Assembly: GCA_003152255.1 (NCBI GenBank)
Contig: PLZT01000500.1
Location: 1-15,291 of the forward strand
Origin: Methylocystaceae bacterium
GTDB taxonomy: Bacteria > Pseudomonadota > Alphaproteobacteria > Rhizobiales > Beijerinckiaceae
DNA: 15,291 nucleotides
Direction: 5' to 3'
Every line of letters starts with the position of its first letter. The first letter of the stretch is position 1. A program made the position numbers and the translations under genes. Below, piece after piece: positions 12,925-15,291 of the stretch. The notes under the pieces were generated by a model. The model searched no databases, was not told the DNA's origin, and was given only the letters and a program-made list of their open reading frames with translations.

Positions 12925-13218
12925 CTACTCGTCATTCTCGGCGTTCAAGTCTTCGAGCGGGATTGATGCAACCCTCGCGCCGGGCTTGTGCAGCTTGACG
13001 CCCGGCGCATCGCCATTCGTGAACTCGACGCCGGCCGCTTCGAGCGATCGCCGAATGTCTGCCAGCGTCCGGTCATAGGGCTGGCGCTTCCCCGCCTCGA
13101 AATCGGCGAGCGCGGCTAGTGATACGCCGCAACGCTCGGCAAGCTCTCCACGAGACCAGTTCAGCAAGGCCCTTGCAGCCCGGCTTTGCGACGGAAGAAG
13201 CATCATTTTGTCAGACAT
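12925..13218 (-). CDS. XRE-family (Cro/CI-type) repressor
   Basis: 97-aa protein with a full HTH at residues 11-65: QSRAARALLNWSRGELAERCGVSLAALADFEAGKRQPYDRTLADIRRSLEAAGVEFTNGDAPGVKL. This is the classic small alphaproteobacterial phage/island regulator, with 'RAARALL.WS...LA...GVS...l..FE.GkR.P...tl..ir..LE.aGV.F....PGV'. It ends in an acidic tail (LEDLNAENDE). There is no S24 dimerisation/cleavage domain. The start at 13218 is chosen for length; Met5 or Met6 is possible and no strong ribosome-binding site is visible. It is divergent from the plus-strand operon at 13344 across a region with a 22-bp palindrome, as in a lysogeny switch. Confidence 0.9.
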   Translation of the reverse strand: MSDKMMLLPSQSRAARALLNWSRGELAERCGVSLAALADFEAGKRQPYDRTLADIRRSLEAAGVEFTNGDAPGVKLHKPGARVASIPLEDLNAENDE

Positions 13219-13254
13219 TGGTTTTTTTCACTTGCCTTCCCCGAATCCTCATGT

Positions 13255-13283
13255 AATTTATCCAACGTTAGACAGAAACGCAA
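13255..13283 (-). promoter_or_regulatory. Possible promoter of the XRE repressor gene
   Basis: On the minus strand, TTGCGT, 17 bp, TAAATT. The -10 is the same as in the methyltransferase promoter; the -35 matches only three consensus bases. It would give a leader of about 30 nt. Three CAACG repeats (13263, 13281, 13290) lie in or next to it. Confidence 0.35.
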
Positions 13284-13292
13284 CGTCGCCAA

Positions 13293-13314
13293 CGCCGAAA
13301 CACCTGTTTCGGCG
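13293..13314. promoter_or_regulatory. 22-bp palindromic operator in divergent region
   Basis: Perfect 10-bp arms (CGCCGAAACA and TGTTTCGGCG) around a CC centre. It lies between the divergent repressor and the plus-strand operon, 29 bp before the ATG at 13344. A dimeric repressor here could shut both directions. As RNA it would have a 2-nt loop, so a protein-binding DNA site is more likely than a hairpin. Confidence 0.6.
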
Positions 13315-13343
13315 AACGCCCGAACTTTGTCTGGAGCAATCCT

Positions 13344-13463
13344 ATGCCCTGGAAAGTCACCGCCGAACTGATCTTGCTCTCGCCCTTCGTCCTGCTTTGG
13401 GCGGCCTTCACCGTCGCGGAGACGGCCCGCGTCGTCGCCGCTGCCCGCCGGGGCCAGCAATGA
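13344..13463 (+). CDS. 39-aa membrane peptide
   Basis: MPWKVTAELILLSPFVLLWAAFTVAETARVVAAARRGQQ: one hydrophobic helix (about residues 8-24) followed by a basic amphipathic end. The topology would be N-out or a tail-anchored single-pass peptide. GGAG at 13333-13336 is 7 nt before the ATG, and the stop overlaps the next ATG as ATGA, both supporting translation. It is the first gene facing away from the repressor. Candidate roles are a holin-like or membrane-signal peptide, or superinfection control; none is demonstrated. Confidence 0.62.
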   Translation: MPWKVTAELILLSPFVLLWAAFTVAETARVVAAARRGQQ

Positions 13464-13636
13464 CCGAGCCCCGCCTTTTCATCGAAGTCCCGCGCGGCGC
13501 CCGCCGACACGTTGAACGGGCAATCGAGTCGCTGATGTCCCTTCTCGACGAGATCGACGGCGACGCGGACCTTGAGCCCGATGCCGACTACGAGCCCGAG
13601 CCCGGAGGGGAAAGCGAGCAACTGTCGCTGCTCTGA
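13460..13636 (+). CDS. Small acidic hypothetical protein
   Basis: 58-aa protein: a basic amphipathic helix (TEPRLFIEVPRGARRHVERAIESLMSLLDEIDG) followed by a strongly acidic tail (DADLEPDADYEPEPGGESEQ). The 'Lde.DGDaDLEPd.D.E' end is a familiar signature of small proteins in alphaproteobacterial phage early regions; the function is unknown. The start at 13460 is set by the ATGA overlap. A longer reading of the frame from 13208 would run across the operator palindrome and is rejected. Confidence 0.72.
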   Translation: MTEPRLFIEVPRGARRHVERAIESLMSLLDEIDGDADLEPDADYEPEPGGESEQLSLL

Positions 13637-14031
13637 GAACGCATAGCGCCTCTCAGCAGCGATTCCCCCGAAGGGACGAAGGCCGGGAACATGACCGAGC
13701 CGGGCGGCGAAGGGAGGCAAAAGTTACGGCGCGGGACATCCGCGTCGCACACAGGACGCGGCCGGAATACGAGCCGCACGGGAATCGGATGTTGCTGGCG
13801 TAGCACCAATTCCCCGCCGTCATAACGAAGCTGCGGTTTAGGGCCGACCGGATGACCCCGGCCTTCCGAAAGGGACCCCGCAACGCCAGTGCAACGATAC
13901 GGCCCGGCTCCGAAAGCCATGCCAGGCATTTCGCCTCGCTTGGGCGAAGTGCGCCTCCCCGACCCTCACCAAAAGCCATTGGCGAGGCTCTGAATAGGAA
14001 CCGAATAAAAAAACAACGATGGGGCAACCCA
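13637..14031. other. 395-bp interval with RNA-like hairpins, no clear gene
   Basis: No frame here looks like a real protein. Structures seen: CCGCGTC/GACGCGG 7-bp stem (13740-13761, 8-nt loop), and TTCGCC/GGCGAA stem (13930-13948, 7-nt loop). GCCTCGC (13933-13939) can pair with GCGAGGC (13982-13988). The last two pairings exclude each other, which could form a leader switch for the next gene. An A-rich stretch (14003-14015) precedes that gene. Confidence 0.4.
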
Positions 14032-14454
14032 ATGACCCGAGCAGAAAACCCAACGGATGCTTTCGAGCGGTTCATGCAAGCCTTCCCTGAGCGGGAGGGC
14101 GGAAACGACCTCGAGATCGCCCGGATGGCTTGGCGGGGCGCTGTAGCGCGGGGCGCGGACCCGGAGGAGATCATCGTCGCTGCGCTGGCCTATGCGGCGG
14201 AGACTGCGGGCCGGCCGCGCCGATACATCATGAGCGTGCGGCGATGGCTCAATGAAAGCCGCTGGCGCGAGGTGGTTGTCGCCGAAATTGGCGAAAAGCC
14301 CCGGCTCATTTGGATTGATTACGGCTCTGCCGAATGGTGGGCATGGGCCGAACACTATCGCGCGACCAAGGGCAAGAGCCCGCCCGTCGATGCCAAGGGA
14401 GGCTGGCGCTTTCCGTCGCTCAACCCGCCCGAACCGCAGCCGTTGGCTGCATGA
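14032..14454 (+). CDS. Phage replication-type hypothetical protein
   Basis: 140-aa protein. FERFMQAFPEREGGNDLEIARMAWRGAVARGADPEEIIVAALAYAAETAGRPRRYIMSVRRWLNESRWRE follows the 'F...YP.R.....A..A...A...G.....i...a..Ya.......ryi....tWLn..rW' plan. That plan is seen at the C-terminus of phage DnaT/O-like replication proteins and in short stand-alone proteins in this group. The second half (LIWIDYGSAEWWAWAEHYRATKGKSPPVDAKGGWRFPSLNPP) resembles the end of the same proteins. I chose ATG 14032 because GGGG sits 7 nt upstream and the sequence becomes protein-like there; an upstream ATG at 13852 would add 60 implausible residues. Probable role: replication accessory of the right-hand module; moderate certainty. 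Confidence 0.65.
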   Translation: MTRAENPTDAFERFMQAFPEREGGNDLEIARMAWRGAVARGADPEEIIVAALAYAAETAGRPRRYIMSVRRWLNESRWREVVVAEIGEKPRLIWIDYGSAEWWAWAEHYRATKGKSPPVDAKGGWRFPSLNPPEPQPLAA

Positions 14455-14477
14455 TCTTCAACCAAGGAGGAAACCAG

Positions 14478-15020
14478 ATGACCGCATTAAAACCTGCTCA
14501 CCGCGCGCCTGCCGTTAAACGCGCGAAACCCGACCACGCCGCGCCTGGCGTCGATGATCAAAAGATGACGATTGTCCCGGACCCGTCCCGTCTGCCGGAC
14601 GTTTACGCCATGATCGTCGATGGCGACTGTCTGGAACCCGAAATCTCCCACGGCGCTTGCCTGATGTTCGACAAGAATGCGCCATTCGAGCGGGGGGATT
14701 TTGTGGTGATCTACAAACGCCCGGAACTCGTCTTGCCGGGCCAGCATCAGGCCATCGTCAAGCGCGTGGCTCTGGCCCCGCCGTCGTGGGTGAAATTCCC
14801 TTACCGCGAACACCCGGACAGCGACGTGCGGGCAATCGTCATGTTCGAGCAATTCAACCCGCATCTGCGGTTCGCAATCCCATGCGGAGACCTTTTGGCG
14901 ATCCACAAATGCCTTGGGCCTGTGCCGGATGACATGCCCCGCGTGAGAGCCAGCGTTGCCGATCTTGAGGGGCCGCTCGAACCCAAGCCTCGCGCAAAAC
15001 GCGCTCGCGCTATCGCCTGA
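14478..15020 (+). CDS. S24/LexA-fold protein without HTH, Cys in place of catalytic Ser
   Basis: 180-aa protein. Residues 41-100 show the S24 peptidase core: VYAMIVDGDCLEPEISHGACLMFDKNAPFERGDFVVIYKRPELVLPGQHQAIVKRVALAPP. The Lys of the Ser-Lys dyad is present in IVKRV (K95). The nucleophile position, normally Ser in GDSMxP, is Cys (GDCLEP, C51; codon TGT). No DNA-binding domain precedes it: residues 1-30 are basic and disordered. The C-terminus is basic (PKPRAKRARAIA). An AAGGAGG site lies 7 nt before the ATG. In CI-type repressors this fold gives dimerisation and RecA-triggered self-cleavage. Here it is encoded apart from the HTH protein at 12925-13218 and may partner it, act as an antirepressor, or be structural only. 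Confidence 0.8.
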   Translation: MTALKPAHRAPAVKRAKPDHAAPGVDDQKMTIVPDPSRLPDVYAMIVDGDCLEPEISHGACLMFDKNAPFERGDFVVIYKRPELVLPGQHQAIVKRVALAPPSWVKFPYREHPDSDVRAIVMFEQFNPHLRFAIPCGDLLAIHKCLGPVPDDMPRVRASVADLEGPLEPKPRAKRARAIA

Positions 15021-15055
15021 CCTTCCCGAAAATCACCAATCGAAAGGGGAATTCC

Positions 15056-15291
15056 ATGAAGACGCAAATCTCCCGCCGCTCCCTCGCCGTCGGTCTCGCG
15101 CTGGCGCCCGTCGCCGGGCTTCCCGCGCTCGCTGATGCATCGAAGCTTGATCGGCTTATCCAAGCGCATCGCCTTGCGAAAGCCGCGTTCGATACCGCTG
15201 TTGATGATCTCGAAAAGATCGAGGACGCCTACGACGACGCTTGTCGGGATGGTGAACATCTCGCGGCCAACCTAATGATCGGCGGAGGCTA
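15056..15291 (+). CDS. Tat-signal exported protein, 3' partial
   Basis: 78 codons are visible before the window ends. The N-terminus MKTQISRRSLAVGLALAPVAGLPALA is a twin-arginine (S-R-R-S-L) export signal with an Ala-x-Ala cleavage site near residue 26. The mature part is a charged helix (LDRLIQAHRLAKAAFDTAVDDLEKIEDAYDDACRDGE). The pattern 'SRR.L......AP.AG.PALA....D....I.AHr.A..af..a' is familiar from phage-island proteins of Bradyrhizobium, Mesorhizobium and Methylobacterium. Their function is unknown. AAGGGG at 15043-15048 is the ribosome-binding site. An exported helical protein in an early phage region could act in the periplasm, for example in entry exclusion; this is speculation. Confidence 0.72.
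   Translation, partial: MKTQISRRSLAVGLALAPVAGLPALADASKLDRLIQAHRLAKAAFDTAVDDLEKIEDAYDDACRDGEHLAANLMIGGG

Noticed and set aside
13208..13636. Longer 142-codon version of the small acidic protein
   Set aside because: The extension covers the repressor start, the 22-bp palindrome and the membrane peptide gene. The ATGA overlap at 13460 gives a natural start.
1..15291. tRNA genes or attachment-site direct repeats
   Set aside because: I found no cloverleaf or T-arm consensus and no long direct repeat that could be attL/attR. The element's ends are probably outside the window.

Overview
The window is a GC-rich accessory region, most likely an integrated phage-like element of an alphaproteobacterium. 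The families fit Hyphomicrobiales of the methanotroph/Bradyrhizobium type: a lone TSCPD protein, small XRE regulators ending in a PGV motif, a detached S24-like protein, and a Tat-exported phage-island protein. The host assignment is inferred from family resemblance only. I ran no database search.

Layout. (1) 2-4921: a compact plus-strand operon. It holds the C-terminal part of a tyrosine integrase (its 5' end lies outside the window), a 140-aa unknown, an AlpA/excisionase-like DNA-binding protein behind a palindrome, two short genes including the TSCPD protein, a charged helical protein, and a 677-aa primase-helicase. The 3' end of the primase-helicase gene carries 11 copies of GGGAC/GTCCC, a candidate origin. 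A TubC-N-like protein follows. (2) 4918-6199: an SSB, then an AT-rich control region with TGTAAA/TTTACA palindromes, then an orphan Nu1-like small terminase subunit. No large terminase, portal or capsid gene is visible. (3) 6214-7826: a clear promoter drives an XRE protein and a neighbour that share a repeated C-terminal module, then an unknown protein with a coiled-coil N-terminus. (4) 7821-8070: a noncoding block of three tandem two-hairpin units, period about 85 nt, with different stems but matching layout. This is the most unusual signal in the window. (5) 8097-11398: a tape-measure protein with an embedded lysozyme-like domain, then two small genes, the second a ParB-like fragment. (6) 11426-12511: a methyltransferase with its own promoter (moron-like), and a distal intrinsic terminator. 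(7) 12582-15291: a minus-strand pair (a small unknown and an XRE repressor) flanked by two strong palindromes. Diverging from it on the plus strand are a 39-aa membrane peptide, an acidic peptide, a replication-type protein, an S24-fold protein with Cys in place of the catalytic Ser, and a Tat-signal protein cut by the window end.

How the parts may work together: integrase, AlpA-like regulator, primase-helicase with candidate ori, SSB and an orphan TerS is the gene logic of a phage-inducible satellite. The element also carries its own tape measure but no visible capsid genes. It could be an undescribed satellite or an eroded prophage; the sequence alone does not decide.
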